Notes under the pieces: model-generated
Seen by the model: the letters and a program-made list of their open reading frames with translations, nothing else
Told to the model about the DNA's origin: nothing
Databases searched by the model: none
Part shown: positions 45,227 through 54,235 of the stretch, piece by piece
Layout of the letters: each line of letters starts with the position of its first letter
Numbering within the stretch: the first letter of the stretch is position 1
Program-made: the position numbers and the translations under genes
NCBI RefSeq assembly: GCF_023502325.1
Contig: NZ_JAMFLZ010000001.1
Coordinates: 310,001 to 374,000 of the forward strand
Length of the DNA: 64,000 nucleotides
Origin: Wocania_A spongiicola
Lineage (GTDB): Bacteria; Bacteroidota; Bacteroidia; Flavobacteriales; Flavobacteriaceae
Direction of reading: 5' to 3'

Positions 45227-45234
45227 CAAAAATA
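45227..45234 (-). promoter_or_regulatory. -7 box of bioB
   Basis: TATTTTTG on the minus strand, 18 bp upstream of the chosen start. The flanking TTTTTGTCAAAA is nearly the same at the ketosynthase promoter (51854-51861). Confidence 0.55.
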
Positions 45235-45311
45235 GTTATAACCATTCAGATTCCCTTTCAGTAGCGTCTAAAATCTTAATAATTATATAATTATTGCTTA
45301 AACAGGAAATT

Positions 45312-45791
45312 CTAAGCTCTTTTATAAGAGGTAGGTTTCTTTCCAGTAGCCAAATACTCAAAGCAATCTTGATACCTACTAAACTCAGAGAATTTTTTAA
45401 TTGAATTACCCTCTCTCCGTTTTTGAATTATGGGGCTTAGCAATTGCCAAAACTCATCTATATTTTCACCAATAAAATCATCAACTATTTTTTTTGGAAT
45501 CATTTTGTTCCAAACAAGAAACCCGAGATTATCAAAAAAATGGCTTAACTGAATGATTTCATCTTGTTTTTCATTAGGTAAATCATAAAAGATTATATCA
45601 GGATTTGACAAGGTTTTCGCTAGCAGTCTTCTTTGTCTAAATTTATCGCTTCTATACTCTTTCATAAGTTCCATAAAGTAATTCAACTTACTAAGGTTTT
45701 TTGATATTTGAAATTGTCTTAAAGAAATTATTAATGCTAATAATGCAAAAAGTGCAGAAAATATTGATATAAATAGTTCATAGTCTTCCAT
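45312..45791 (-). CDS. Membrane-anchored DUF4760-like protein
   Basis: 159 residues. One N-terminal membrane helix (ISIFSALFALLALIISLRQF) then a cytoplasmic helical domain (LNYFMELMKEYRSDKFRQRR, QLSHFFDNLGFLVWNKMIP, DEFWQLLSPIIQKRR). This layout matches the DUF4760 type, of unknown function. It starts 3 bp after the flotillin stop and is probably the third gene of that operon. Confidence 0.72.
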   Translation of the reverse strand: MEDYELFISIFSALFALLALIISLRQFQISKNLSKLNYFMELMKEYRSDKFRQRRLLAKTLSNPDIIFYDLPNEKQDEIIQLSHFFDNLGFLVWNKMIPKKIVDDFIGENIDEFWQLLSPIIQKRREGNSIKKFSEFSRYQDCFEYLATGKKPTSYKRA

Positions 45792-45794
45792 AAT

Positions 45795-47225
45795 TTATTC
45801 TTTATCTTCAGAATCATTAATATCCCTTTTTACTGAAGAATTTTTTTCTTCGATTTCTACATTTTTCCCTTTTAAGTACTCAGGTAATTGCATACCAGCC
45901 ATATTAAACATTTCTTGCAATGGAGGAACCGATTTGTACATGCCAGAAATAAAGTTTGAGGTTGAAGATTTACCATCTTTTCCACCACCATTTTCCCAAA
46001 CGGTAACTTTATCAATTTTGATGTTTTTAATAGCCTCAGCTTGTGTTTTTACTAATTCAGGTAATTTATCAGCTATTAATAATAACACAGCATCTTTTGC
46101 ATTGTCTCCTGCTGCTTTAACTATTTGGTCTAAACCAGCGGCTTGTTTTGTTAAAACTTCATACAATCCTTGTGCTTCAGCTTGAGCTTTAAATAAAATT
46201 GCATCTGCTTCACCTTTTGCACGTCTTCTAATTTTTTCAGCTTCAGCTTCCGCATCAATTTCTACTTTTTGTTTATCAATTTCTGCAGGAACAATAATAT
46301 CAGCTTTTTGTGAAGAACGCTCACGTTCTGCTCTTGCAGATTCTGCTTCTTTTTCAGCAGCATAAGATTCCTCTAATGCTTTTGCAGATTGTACTTTCTC
46401 TGATGCAATGGCCACACGTTCTGCTTCAGCTTCTCGTTGACGACGTAATGAATCTGAATTAGCAACCGCAATTTTTGCTGTATTTTCACCTTCAACAGCT
46501 TGCGCATTAGCAGCAGCAACTTGAGTTCTTTCATCTTGCACAGCGTTAGCTTCTCCAATAGAACCATCTCTAGTTTTTTCTGCAACCGATTTACGTGCCG
46601 CATTAATGGCATGTGCAGCTGCTTCTTTTCCTAAAGCTTCTATATACCCAGATTCATCAACAATATCAGTAATATTTACATTGATTAATTTCAAACCAAC
46701 TTTCTTTAGTTCAGACTCGACACTTTTTGAAATATTGGTTAAAAATTTATCTCTATCTGAGTTAATTTCTTCAATATCCATCGATGCAACAACCAAACGT
46801 AGTTGGCCAAAAATAATTTCTTGAGCCAATTCTTGAATTTCATTTTGCCCCAAGCCTAATAAGCGCTCAGCAGCATTTTGCATAATTCCAGGCTCGGTAG
46901 AAACCCCTATGGTGAAACGAGATGGCACATTAACACGTATGTTTTGTTTAGAAAGTGCATTTATAAGATTAACTTCAATAGAAATTGGTGTTAAATCTAA
47001 AAATTCATAATCTTGAATTACAGGCATGATGAATGCTGCCCCACCATGAATACATTTTGCAGACTGACCTCCACCAACTTTACCATAAACAACTAATATT
47101 CTATCTGAAGGACAGCGTTTGTAGCGTTTAATAAGTACAATAAAAAAGATGAAAATGAATAATACTGCAAAAATGACTGCAATAGGAAAGCCTAGATTAA
47201 AGGCGTCTTGTGTTAATAATAGCAT
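45795..47225 (-). CDS. Flotillin family (SPFH) protein
   Basis: 476 residues. An N-terminal membrane hairpin (VIFAVLFIFIFFIVLIK) precedes the SPFH/band-7 domain (RCPSDRILVVYGKVGGG, QNIRVNVPSRFTIGVSTEPG). A long Ala/Glu-rich coiled coil follows (EAEAERVAIASEKVQSAKAL, KVEIDAEAEAEKIRRRAKGE), then a short C-terminal domain. Flotillins organise membrane microdomains and are often paired with NfeD-type proteins, as here (the upstream NfeD-like gene, 3 bp apart). A Lys/Glu tail closes the protein. Confidence 0.93.
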   Translation of the reverse strand: MLLLTQDAFNLGFPIAVIFAVLFIFIFFIVLIKRYKRCPSDRILVVYGKVGGGQSAKCIHGGAAFIMPVIQDYEFLDLTPISIEVNLINALSKQNIRVNVPSRFTIGVSTEPGIMQNAAERLLGLGQNEIQELAQEIIFGQLRLVVASMDIEEINSDRDKFLTNISKSVESELKKVGLKLINVNITDIVDESGYIEALGKEAAAHAINAARKSVAEKTRDGSIGEANAVQDERTQVAAANAQAVEGENTAKIAVANSDSLRRQREAEAERVAIASEKVQSAKALEESYAAEKEAESARAERERSSQKADIIVPAEIDKQKVEIDAEAEAEKIRRRAKGEADAILFKAQAEAQGLYEVLTKQAAGLDQIVKAAGDNAKDAVLLLIADKLPELVKTQAEAIKNIKIDKVTVWENGGGKDGKSSTSNFISGMYKSVPPLQEMFNMAGMQLPEYLKGKNVEIEEKNSSVKRDINDSEDKE

Positions 47226-47228
47226 AGG

Positions 47229-47804
47229 TTATTTGTTTAATTTTTCAATAATTAATATTCCGTTTTCTGTTACGTTTTTTACTTTTATTACAGAGCCAGA
47301 TTCTAAATCGATATCAGCATCTGTTAATGCTTCAAGTTCTCTTAAAGCGCCTTGAATTCTTACATGAGCTTTTCCTATAGAAGACCTATTTGCGCCAACA
47401 GTTAAGTAGACTTCACCCACAGCGTTTACAGCATTTTTAAAGTTTAAAGTTCCGCTATGGTTAAGTTTATTCATATAATAAAACATAGCGCCCATTATCA
47501 CCATCATAATTAATCCGCAAACAATAGAAATTATTATAGTTAGTGGTTTTGAAAATCCAGCATCTATACAAGCAATACCACTCCAACCAAATAAGGTAAA
47601 GAAACCTACTAAGTTTTTAAAGGTTATAAATTGAAAACCAATACCAGTATCTCCTTCAATATCACTATCTACATCTCCAATATCATCGGCATCACCTCCT
47701 ACAAATGATAAAATCATAGTTATAAGAAAAATTAAAGATCCTAGTAAAGCAATGCCCCAATATATTTTAGGAAAGAGCTCTAAATTTGAATACCATTCTA
47801 TCAT
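47229..47804 (-). CDS. NfeD-like membrane protein, partner of flotillin
   Basis: 191 residues. Three or so membrane helices (IYWGIALLGSLIFLITMILSF, LVGFFTLFGWSGIACIDAGF, TIIISIVCGLIMMVIMGAMF) and a C-terminal OB-fold-like beta domain (AVGEVYLTVGANRSSIGKAHVRIQGALRELEALTDADIDL). An acidic loop (GGDADDIGDVDSDIEGD) sits between helices 1 and 2. This is the YuaF/NfeD arrangement that accompanies flotillin. First gene of the operon. Confidence 0.85.
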   Translation of the reverse strand: MIEWYSNLELFPKIYWGIALLGSLIFLITMILSFVGGDADDIGDVDSDIEGDTGIGFQFITFKNLVGFFTLFGWSGIACIDAGFSKPLTIIISIVCGLIMMVIMGAMFYYMNKLNHSGTLNFKNAVNAVGEVYLTVGANRSSIGKAHVRIQGALRELEALTDADIDLESGSVIKVKNVTENGILIIEKLNK

Positions 47805-48137
47805 AATGAAATTGATTTTTTAGTTGAATAAATATAAGCTTTTTCTGATAAGAAAACAGCTTCTAAAAGTATTATTTTGAAAGTAAAATATGCTGTGTTT
47901 TTTACTAAAGTCACTAACTTTAGTTGATATGTATTAAGCTTTTTTATTTACTTTAATTCTGTAAATAGTAAGAGATTAAAAGAATAAAGTAATGAATACT
48001 CTATTGGCATCGTCTATTTTCTAATTATATGTAGTTGAAATTTATTTTTTGTTACAAAATTTTTTTTGATTTGAGGAAATACTTTTTTATTCTGAAGGGT
48101 TAAATTAGATAAGTATGGCGTAGTTAATTATAGTCAT
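47805..48137. other. 333-bp gene-free region with an inverted repeat
   Basis: No credible gene is seen. It contains ACTAAAG-N7-CTTTAGT (47904-47924), 100 bp upstream of the flotillin operon, and other AT-rich near-palindromes. No clean TAnnTTTG box was found. Confidence 0.4.
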
Positions 48138-49238
48138 TTACTCAATTAGCTGTCTGCCTAATTCAGCTAAAAAAGGAAATCCAATAGTTTCATACTCATA
48201 AACATTATCGTTAAAAATTTGATTTTTATTAACGTGCATTGTAGCTGTTATAATATACTCCTTTTTTGTTTTTTTGTTTACAATGTATGCACAATCTGTT
48301 AGGTAGCCGTACGCATTTCCTACTTTGTTGTATATTTTTATATGCTTTGGGATGGGTTTTTTGGAATCGCCAAAAATTAAAAATTTTACATAGCTTTCAT
48401 AATATTCATTTGAGGTATAACCTGCTTCGTGAGGCAATATTTTCATAACATTTATTAAAAAACTTCTGTCGTCTTGGGTTAAATGAAACCGCTTATTATA
48501 TTGATATATTTCAGGAAACATAAGTTGTTTCATTATTTGATGTAAAGCCGTTACTGGCAAATAGTTTTTAAATGAAAAATCCATAGCAGAGCTAACCAAA
48601 CTATCGTTAATCATATAACCTTTGCCTTTTTTTGTCTTATTTAAATTTAAAGGTTTTGAGGGCAGACTTATTGTAGAGTCAGTTTTGAAAACAACTTCAT
48701 TCTGGTCATAAAAAACAAGTGGTTTTGTTTTTAAATTTGCAGAATTTGAAACTGATAATCTATGCGAAATTCTAGCATTTATACCCTTTTCTTTTAGCTT
48801 TAAATTGATATAGTCTTTACCTAAATATTCATATAACCTATTATAAGCTGCATTGTCGCTTACAGCAAATATTTTTTTAATTTCATTAGCAAGCGTAGTT
48901 TTAGTACTATCATCTTCTATATTAAAGATCGTATTTCTGTCTATTAAATGATTAGTGTTCATTTTCTCTAAGGCTAATAGCGCAATAGGGAATTTTACTG
49001 TACTAGCAGGATAAAAATAATTGTAGTCATCTACTTGAAAGTTATAATCTTCAAAATAAATAGAGTCTTCTTGTCTTTTAACTTCTGTGAATAAAATTTG
49101 AACTTCATGGTTTTTAATAGAATCTATAACTGTTTTAATTTTTGGATTATTTGAAGAGAGGATCTTATTAATTGGGTTTGTGCTTTTATGATTGCAACCT
49201 AATAAGGTGATAATAATTATTAAAACAAGAAACCTCAT
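48138..49238 (-). CDS. Class A beta-lactamase-like serine hydrolase lipoprotein
   Basis: 366 residues from the ATG at 49238, which gives a lipoprotein signal (LIIIITLLGC, Cys 15). Penicillin-recognising residues are present: S79-T-V-K82 (YPASTVKFP), S127-D-N129 (AVSDNAAYNRL) and KVG in IYNKVGNAYGYLTD. The KTG of true beta-lactamases is replaced by KVG and there is no Glu166-like omega loop that I can identify. It may be a peptidase or esterase rather than a resistance enzyme. No neighbour suggests a resistance locus. Confidence 0.85.
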   Translation of the reverse strand: MRFLVLIIIITLLGCNHKSTNPINKILSSNNPKIKTVIDSIKNHEVQILFTEVKRQEDSIYFEDYNFQVDDYNYFYPASTVKFPIALLALEKMNTNHLIDRNTIFNIEDDSTKTTLANEIKKIFAVSDNAAYNRLYEYLGKDYINLKLKEKGINARISHRLSVSNSANLKTKPLVFYDQNEVVFKTDSTISLPSKPLNLNKTKKGKGYMINDSLVSSAMDFSFKNYLPVTALHQIMKQLMFPEIYQYNKRFHLTQDDRSFLINVMKILPHEAGYTSNEYYESYVKFLIFGDSKKPIPKHIKIYNKVGNAYGYLTDCAYIVNKKTKKEYIITATMHVNKNQIFNDNVYEYETIGFPFLAELGRQLIE

Positions 49239-49341
49239 TGTAGTTATTGATTTCAATAAATATAGCATTTATTTCATAACATTGGAGCCGAATTAATTCT
49301 AAAACTAGCATCATTTATAAGAAAGTGGTTAAATTAGACCA

Positions 49342-50262
49342 ATGAATAATTTACAAAAAAAAAGAATAGCTCTTATTGGTCTAGGAGATATTGCTAAAAA
49401 AGCATATTTACCAATAATTGCAAGCCATTCTAAAGTTACGCCTATTCTTTGTACAAGAGATAAGAGTGTTTTAAAAGATTTGGCTACACAATACCGAATT
49501 GACGAAGTTTATTTTGATATAAAGACCTTAATTGAAAATAAACCTGATGCAGTGATGGTACATAGCTCTACTGAAAGTCATTTTGAGTTGGTTTTAAAGT
49601 TATTAGAAGCTAAAATCCCTGTTTTTGTTGACAAGCCCCTTTGTTATTCTTTACAAGAAACGGAAACATTATTAAATATAGCAACACAGCATAAAGTGCT
49701 TCTATATTTAGGATTCAACAGGAGGTTTGCTCCTTTAATTTCGTCTTTAAAAAATGAGCAAAATCCTATTCAAGTTTTTTGGAAAAAGAATAGAACAAAT
49801 TTACCTGCGACACCCCGTGTTTTTATTTTTGATGATTTTATTCATGTCATAGATAGTCTTCGTTTTTTAGGAAACGGAATTATTAAGAATCTTCAAGTTT
49901 TTTCAAAAACAAATAATAATTTATTGGAAAGTATTCATGTACAATGGCAGCAGAATGAAACGCTATTAAGTGGTTCTATGAACAGAGTTAGCGGTATTAC
50001 TGAAGAACATGTTGAATACTACTCTAAAGATAATAAGTGGCAAATTGAAGAATTAGTTTCTGGAGCTCTTTTTAAAAATGAGACAAAAGAATCAATTGGT
50101 TTTAATAATTGGGATAGTACTTTATATAAAAGAGGCTTTGTAGATTTAATTGAAGATTGGTTGCAAGCATTAAATGAACCTAATTTTAACTCTAACCGCA
50201 TTAAAGATATCTGGAATACACATTATTTATGTGAAACGATTTTAGAGAACGTTTTTAAATAA
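49342..50262 (+). CDS. Gfo/Idh/MocA family oxidoreductase
   Basis: 306 residues. An N-terminal Rossmann fold (KRIALIGLGDIAKKAYLPIIASH) and the EKP-like motif as VDKPLCYSLQETETLL, followed by the substrate domain (LGFNRRFAPLISSLKN). These NAD(P)-dependent enzymes act on sugars or inositols; the substrate is not readable. Single gene, convergent with the lipoprotein that follows. Confidence 0.9.
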   Translation: MNNLQKKRIALIGLGDIAKKAYLPIIASHSKVTPILCTRDKSVLKDLATQYRIDEVYFDIKTLIENKPDAVMVHSSTESHFELVLKLLEAKIPVFVDKPLCYSLQETETLLNIATQHKVLLYLGFNRRFAPLISSLKNEQNPIQVFWKKNRTNLPATPRVFIFDDFIHVIDSLRFLGNGIIKNLQVFSKTNNNLLESIHVQWQQNETLLSGSMNRVSGITEEHVEYYSKDNKWQIEELVSGALFKNETKESIGFNNWDSTLYKRGFVDLIEDWLQALNEPNFNSNRIKDIWNTHYLCETILENVFK

Positions 50263-50268
50263 TAAAAG

Positions 50269-50676
50269 TTACTTTCTTTTAAAAACCAAAGGGCCTTTAT
50301 GACCTCCGTCTGTAATGAAAATTCCTTTTAGTGTATTTTTGTCTTCGCTTAGTTTTAAGTAATGTGTGCCGTCGTCTGGACCCCAAGCAGGAATGGGTTT
50401 TATAACATCTACATGATAAATAATAGAATCGTCTTTAATTATTCCTGATCCTGTTTCAAAAAAAGGCTGTCCTTTAAATTCGATATAATGTGCTATATGG
50501 ATACTATCTCCAACTTCAGAATATACAGCGTAGCAATTTTTAAAATCATCATTGTTAACATCTTCCCAAACGCCATTAAAGCTTGCTGGGATCGTTTGCT
50601 TGTTTTTTTGATTTTGACACGAAAACCCAAAAAATAAAACAAAAAAACAGAGCGTAATTATGTTAGTTTTATTCAT
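50269..50676 (-). CDS. Hypothetical lipoprotein
   Basis: 135 residues. Signal MNKTNIITLCFFVLFFGFSC (Cys 20) then a small beta-rich domain (FNGVWEDVNNDDFKNCYAVYSEVGDSIHIAHYIEFKGQPFF) with the repeated idea of a lipocalin-like fold (KLSEDKNTLKGIFIT). No family is assigned. Its start overlaps the ketosynthase stop by 8 bp, so the two genes are co-transcribed. Confidence 0.78.
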   Translation of the reverse strand: MNKTNIITLCFFVLFFGFSCQNQKNKQTIPASFNGVWEDVNNDDFKNCYAVYSEVGDSIHIAHYIEFKGQPFFETGSGIIKDDSIIYHVDVIKPIPAWGPDDGTHYLKLSEDKNTLKGIFITDGGHKGPLVFKRK

Positions 50677-51841
50677 TGACAGAATTTTTTGAAATCAAAA
50701 TACTAACTGCGTTGCCACCAAAACCAACTGCATTTATTAAGATGTTTTGAATTTTATTAGGTTTTTTTTGATTTTCTGAATATGGAATTCCTATAAATTG
50801 TTGATGTTGTAACATTAAAACAGCAAGCTCGATATTTAAAGCTCCTGATGCTCCAAAGGTGTGCCCTATTTTCCATTTGTTACTTGTTAATACAGGAATA
50901 CTGTTTTTAAATACAGTTTCAATAGCTTTATATTCTGAAAGATCTCCTTTTACGGTTCCCGGAGCATGCATTACTATAATATCTATGTCGTCAGGATTTA
51001 GTTTTCCTAGAGCCATTCGCATCGATTTTTGAAAACACTTCGCATCTGCAGAAATAGAGATATTGTGCTCTAAAACTTCAGTGGCATAGCCAACTCCTTT
51101 TATAGTAGCTAAAGCATTACTTTTTACGCCTTTTTCTAAGCAAATCATTGATGCGCCTTCACCTAAAACCATAGTGTTTTGTTTTTTGGACAAGTCTAAC
51201 GCTCGGCAGGGAAATACATCGCTTTGATTGGTATAAATTTTTAAAGCCTGCATTTGCGCAATGGTAAATGGTGTTAATGGGGCTTCGCTACCACCAACTA
51301 AAAATTTACTACACATACCAGAATTTATCCAAGCAATACCATTTAACGTAGCATGCAACGCTGTTGAGCAGGTTATGGAATGGCTTATTTCTGGCCCCTG
51401 TGTTTGTAAATCGTGAGCTACCCATGACGAAATATTACCTAATGTTGTTGTGGGCGAACTTAAAGTTTTTGCTTTATTATTTTTCAGAAAATCTTTATGA
51501 TAATTTTCAAAAAGTTTAGTGGCGCCACGAGAAGAGCCTATGTTTATTCCAAAGTTGTCAGTTCCTTTCCAATTGGCATTTTTTATTGCTTGCCTAGAAG
51601 CGTAAATAGCATATAAAACAGTATCATCTAGTGTTTTGTATTTATTGTCTGAAAGTCTTAAAGCTTCAATATCTTGTTTTGTCTCTATTGAAATTTGTGC
51701 CACTAAGGCTTTGCCATTTTCAAATGATTTTTCTGCAATTAGGTGTTGATTGTTTTGATAGCTATTCCATGCTTCGCTTAAGGATTTCCCTAACGGAGAA
51801 ATGGATGAAACGGCTGTTATAGAAATAGGTTTTTGCAACAT
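50669..51841 (-). CDS. Beta-ketoacyl synthase (FabF-like) near the biotin genes
   Basis: 390 residues from the ATG at 51841 (MLQKPISITAVSSISPLGKSL); a start at 51856 would fall within the -7 box. The Cys-His-His triad is visible: SITCSTALHA (C158), HAPGTVKGDLSE and GHTFGASGALNIE. This is a condensing enzyme of the FabF type but clearly divergent. It sits just downstream of bioA behind a repeat element and has its own promoter. A role in making the pimeloyl precursor is attractive but unproven. Confidence 0.88.
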   Translation of the reverse strand: MLQKPISITAVSSISPLGKSLSEAWNSYQNNQHLIAEKSFENGKALVAQISIETKQDIEALRLSDNKYKTLDDTVLYAIYASRQAIKNANWKGTDNFGINIGSSRGATKLFENYHKDFLKNNKAKTLSSPTTTLGNISSWVAHDLQTQGPEISHSITCSTALHATLNGIAWINSGMCSKFLVGGSEAPLTPFTIAQMQALKIYTNQSDVFPCRALDLSKKQNTMVLGEGASMICLEKGVKSNALATIKGVGYATEVLEHNISISADAKCFQKSMRMALGKLNPDDIDIIVMHAPGTVKGDLSEYKAIETVFKNSIPVLTSNKWKIGHTFGASGALNIELAVLMLQHQQFIGIPYSENQKKPNKIQNILINAVGFGGNAVSILISKNSVNE

Positions 51842-51853
51842 TTTTTGTTTTGA

Positions 51854-51861
51854 CAAAAGTA
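51854..51861 (-). promoter_or_regulatory. -7 box of the ketosynthase gene
   Basis: TACTTTTG on the minus strand, 12 bp before the ATG at 51841. It is between repeat copy B and the gene. Confidence 0.55.
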
Positions 51862-51869
51862 AGACTTAT

Positions 51870-51956
51870 GCGTTAGGGATAGAAGCGGCATCCTTTTTAA
51901 TTTTCAAAAAAATTAAAAAGATATAGCGGATAGCCCGACCCTTGTGGTAACGCCCT
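51870..51956 (+). repeat. GCGTTAGGGAT repeat, copy B
   Basis: Begins GCGTTAGGGATAGAAG and ends GGTAACGCCCT, with TAGCCCGACC before the end. The centre is a long hairpin: TTTTTAATTTT pairs with AAAATTAAAAA. The last bases overlap the bioA stop codon (51955-51957), so the repeat abuts a gene end exactly. Confidence 0.85.
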
Positions 51957-53220
51957 AAATAGTTTCTAATACATCTTCAATAACTTGATATACTTTTTGT
52001 AATTCAATATCAGTAATCACATAAGGTACTTGTATGTAAATGGTATTCCCGAGAGGTCTTAAAAAAACACCTCTATCCATAAAGAATTTTAAAAGCTTAT
52101 CGCGTAAATCGCCATAGCGTTCCATTTTTGTGTTGAGGTCTAATGCAAAAATAACACCTAAATGCCTCGTAGTTTTTACCTTTGGATGGTTTTGAATATG
52201 TTTTTCAAAAGTGCTATGAGCATTCATAATACTTTTGATATTGTCTTGAATTTCTTGAGATGTTAAAAGCTCAATGCCAGCAATTGCAGCAGCACACGCC
52301 ACAGGGTTTGCTGAATAGGTATGGCAATGGAAAAAGCCTTTAGCCATATCGTTACTTAAAAAGGCGTCGTAAACATCTTGCGTACAAGATGTAATAGCCA
52401 TAGGAATTAAACCTGCTGTTAAAGCTTTACTTAAGCAGATAATATCTGGCTTGGTCTCTATAAAGTCTGAAGCAAAATATTTACCTGTTTTTCCAAAACC
52501 TGTCATGACTTCGTCTGCAATAGTAAGGATGTTATGGCTTTTTAAGTATTTTAAAATGTCATTCAATCCGTTTGCATCATGAGTTTTCATGCCTGCGGCA
52601 CCTTGCATTAAAGGTTCGTAAATAAAACCTGCAATATTATGATTTAAGATAAAACCTTTTAACTGTTTTAAAATAGCTCCAGTATTGGAACCATCTGGCG
52701 TTGGAATACGCTTTACGTCAATTAAAAAATCTTCGAAAGGACCATTATAAACAGATAAACCAGATACGCTCATGGCTCCAAAAGTGTCACCATGAAATCC
52801 GTTTTCAAAAGCAATAAACGTTGAGCGTTTATCCTCTTTGTTAAAATAATATTGAAGAGCCATTTTTATACCAGCTTCAACAGCTGTTGAGCCATTATCA
52901 TTAAAATAAATTTTATTTTGATTTTCAGGAAGTATTTTAATGAGTTCTTCAGATAGTTTTACAGCAGGTTCATGCGTGAAATCACTAAACATAACTTGGT
53001 CTAATTGCTGCATTTGTTTGTATACCTGACTCGTGATATAGTCATTACAATGCCCGTACATGCATGTATACCATGAGGCAATGGCATCAATATATTCGTT
53101 GCCATTTTCATCTGTTAATACACATCCTTTTGCTTTTACTATAGCTAAACTCTCGGGTTGTAGTTGGTGTTGTTTTAGCGGATGCCAAAGGTGTTTTTTA
53201 TCTCTTTCTTGCAGACTCAT
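51955..53220 (-). CDS. bioA: Adenosylmethionine-8-amino-7-oxononanoate aminotransferase BioA
   Basis: 421 residues, usual length. W/H substrate segment DKKHLWHPLKQHQLQPE, YTCMYGHCND and the PLP lysine in CLSKALTAGLIPMAIT. BioA transaminates KAPA to DAPA using SAM. It is the last gene of the bio operon and overlaps bioD by 4 bp. The last codon lies within repeat copy B. Confidence 0.96.
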   Translation of the reverse strand: MSLQERDKKHLWHPLKQHQLQPESLAIVKAKGCVLTDENGNEYIDAIASWYTCMYGHCNDYITSQVYKQMQQLDQVMFSDFTHEPAVKLSEELIKILPENQNKIYFNDNGSTAVEAGIKMALQYYFNKEDKRSTFIAFENGFHGDTFGAMSVSGLSVYNGPFEDFLIDVKRIPTPDGSNTGAILKQLKGFILNHNIAGFIYEPLMQGAAGMKTHDANGLNDILKYLKSHNILTIADEVMTGFGKTGKYFASDFIETKPDIICLSKALTAGLIPMAITSCTQDVYDAFLSNDMAKGFFHCHTYSANPVACAAAIAGIELLTSQEIQDNIKSIMNAHSTFEKHIQNHPKVKTTRHLGVIFALDLNTKMERYGDLRDKLLKFFMDRGVFLRPLGNTIYIQVPYVITDIELQKVYQVIEDVLETI

Positions 53221-53825
53221 AATTTATCTTTAAATAATTCGGCATACTCTTTTACTACATTTTTATCAAAATAAGGTTCTTCTTCAATGCGTCCAATAAT
53301 TGAAACTTGGGTCATTTTTTTGATAATATCTTCTGTTGATTTGTGTTCGTTTCCACTAAAAATAATAGATACATTAAACCCTTTTTCTTTTAAAGCGCTT
53401 ATGGTTAAAAGTGTATGGTTAATGCTTCCTAAATAATGTCTAGATATTACAATAACGTTTTGTTTTGGTTGGATTAAATCAAAAACGGTGTCTTTATCAT
53501 TTAATGGAACTAATAATCCGCCTGCGCCTTCAATAACTAAATGATTATTCGTTTTTGGCGTCTTAATTTTTTTGATATCGATTTTTACACCATCAATAGC
53601 AGCAGCACCATGCGGGCTCATTGGTGTTTTTAAAGCATAGGCGTTAGGATGAAATTTTGATTTAGCATTTGAAACTAGCTGCTCTACTTTTTTAGTATCG
53701 CAATTATCTAATTCTCCTGCTTGTATAGGTTTCCAATAATCAGCCTCCAAAGCTTCTGTTATAATTGCTGATGCTATTGTCTTACCTACATCAGTTGAAA
53801 TTCCTGTGATGAAATATGTGTTCAT
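53217..53825 (-). CDS. bioD: Dethiobiotin synthetase BioD
   Basis: 202 residues from the ATG at 53825 (MNTYFITGISTDVGKT); an upstream frame to 53849 adds residues before the strand-1 start and is less likely. The P-loop is GISTDVGKT, and EGAGGLLVPL is the second motif. BioD closes the ureido ring using ATP and CO2. ATGA overlap (4 bp) with the DUF2007 gene upstream and bioA downstream. Confidence 0.95.
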   Translation of the reverse strand: MNTYFITGISTDVGKTIASAIITEALEADYWKPIQAGELDNCDTKKVEQLVSNAKSKFHPNAYALKTPMSPHGAAAIDGVKIDIKKIKTPKTNNHLVIEGAGGLLVPLNDKDTVFDLIQPKQNVIVISRHYLGSINHTLLTISALKEKGFNVSIIFSGNEHKSTEDIIKKMTQVSIIGRIEEEPYFDKNVVKEYAELFKDKL

Positions 53826-54235
53826 TTTAAATCGAATTCTGTTTTGCAATCTTCACACCTGTATTTATGTCTGGTATAGAATGGAAGTGCCGAAAATAAT
53901 ACGCCAAAAATAAACCAGAATAATGATTTAGCATCTTTTATTGTCGAAAATAACTCAACATGATGCCCTTTGCAATTTGGGCAACTAATTGTGTGTCCTT
54001 CATCATCAATAGAATATTTATTGATGGACTCTAAAATATGTTGCGCTTCTAAAGCATCAGTTGACAAAACCTTTAATTTTACACCACCAATAGCGTTGCT
54101 TACCAAGGGGTCTGTGTCAATGGTTAAATTGTCAGTCAAGAATACTTGAATGCCTTCAGCTTCCAAACGGCCTTTTATAATTTGGGCTTCGGTTGAATAT
54201 TGAAACCTAGCTATGGTTTTAAAAGTGTTGCTCAT
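53822..54235 (-). CDS. DUF2007-zinc ribbon protein within the biotin operon
   Basis: 137 residues. The N-terminal half is a DUF2007 'putative signal transducing' domain (TIARFQYSTEAQIIKGRLEAEGIQVFLTDN, then NAIGGVKLKVLSTDALEAQHIL). The C-terminal half holds CPNC, an IKDAKSLFWFIFGVLFSALPFY hydrophobic stretch and CEDC, i.e. a split zinc ribbon around a possible membrane helix. It is locked between bioF and bioD by 4-bp overlaps on both sides. No role in biotin synthesis is known to me. Confidence 0.85.
   Translation of the reverse strand: MSNTFKTIARFQYSTEAQIIKGRLEAEGIQVFLTDNLTIDTDPLVSNAIGGVKLKVLSTDALEAQHILESINKYSIDDEGHTISCPNCKGHHVELFSTIKDAKSLFWFIFGVLFSALPFYTRHKYRCEDCKTEFDLK

Noticed and set aside
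48138..49238. Antibiotic resistance beta-lactamase
   Set aside because: SxxK and SDN are present, but KTG is KVG, no Glu166-type loop was found, and nothing around it suggests a resistance locus.
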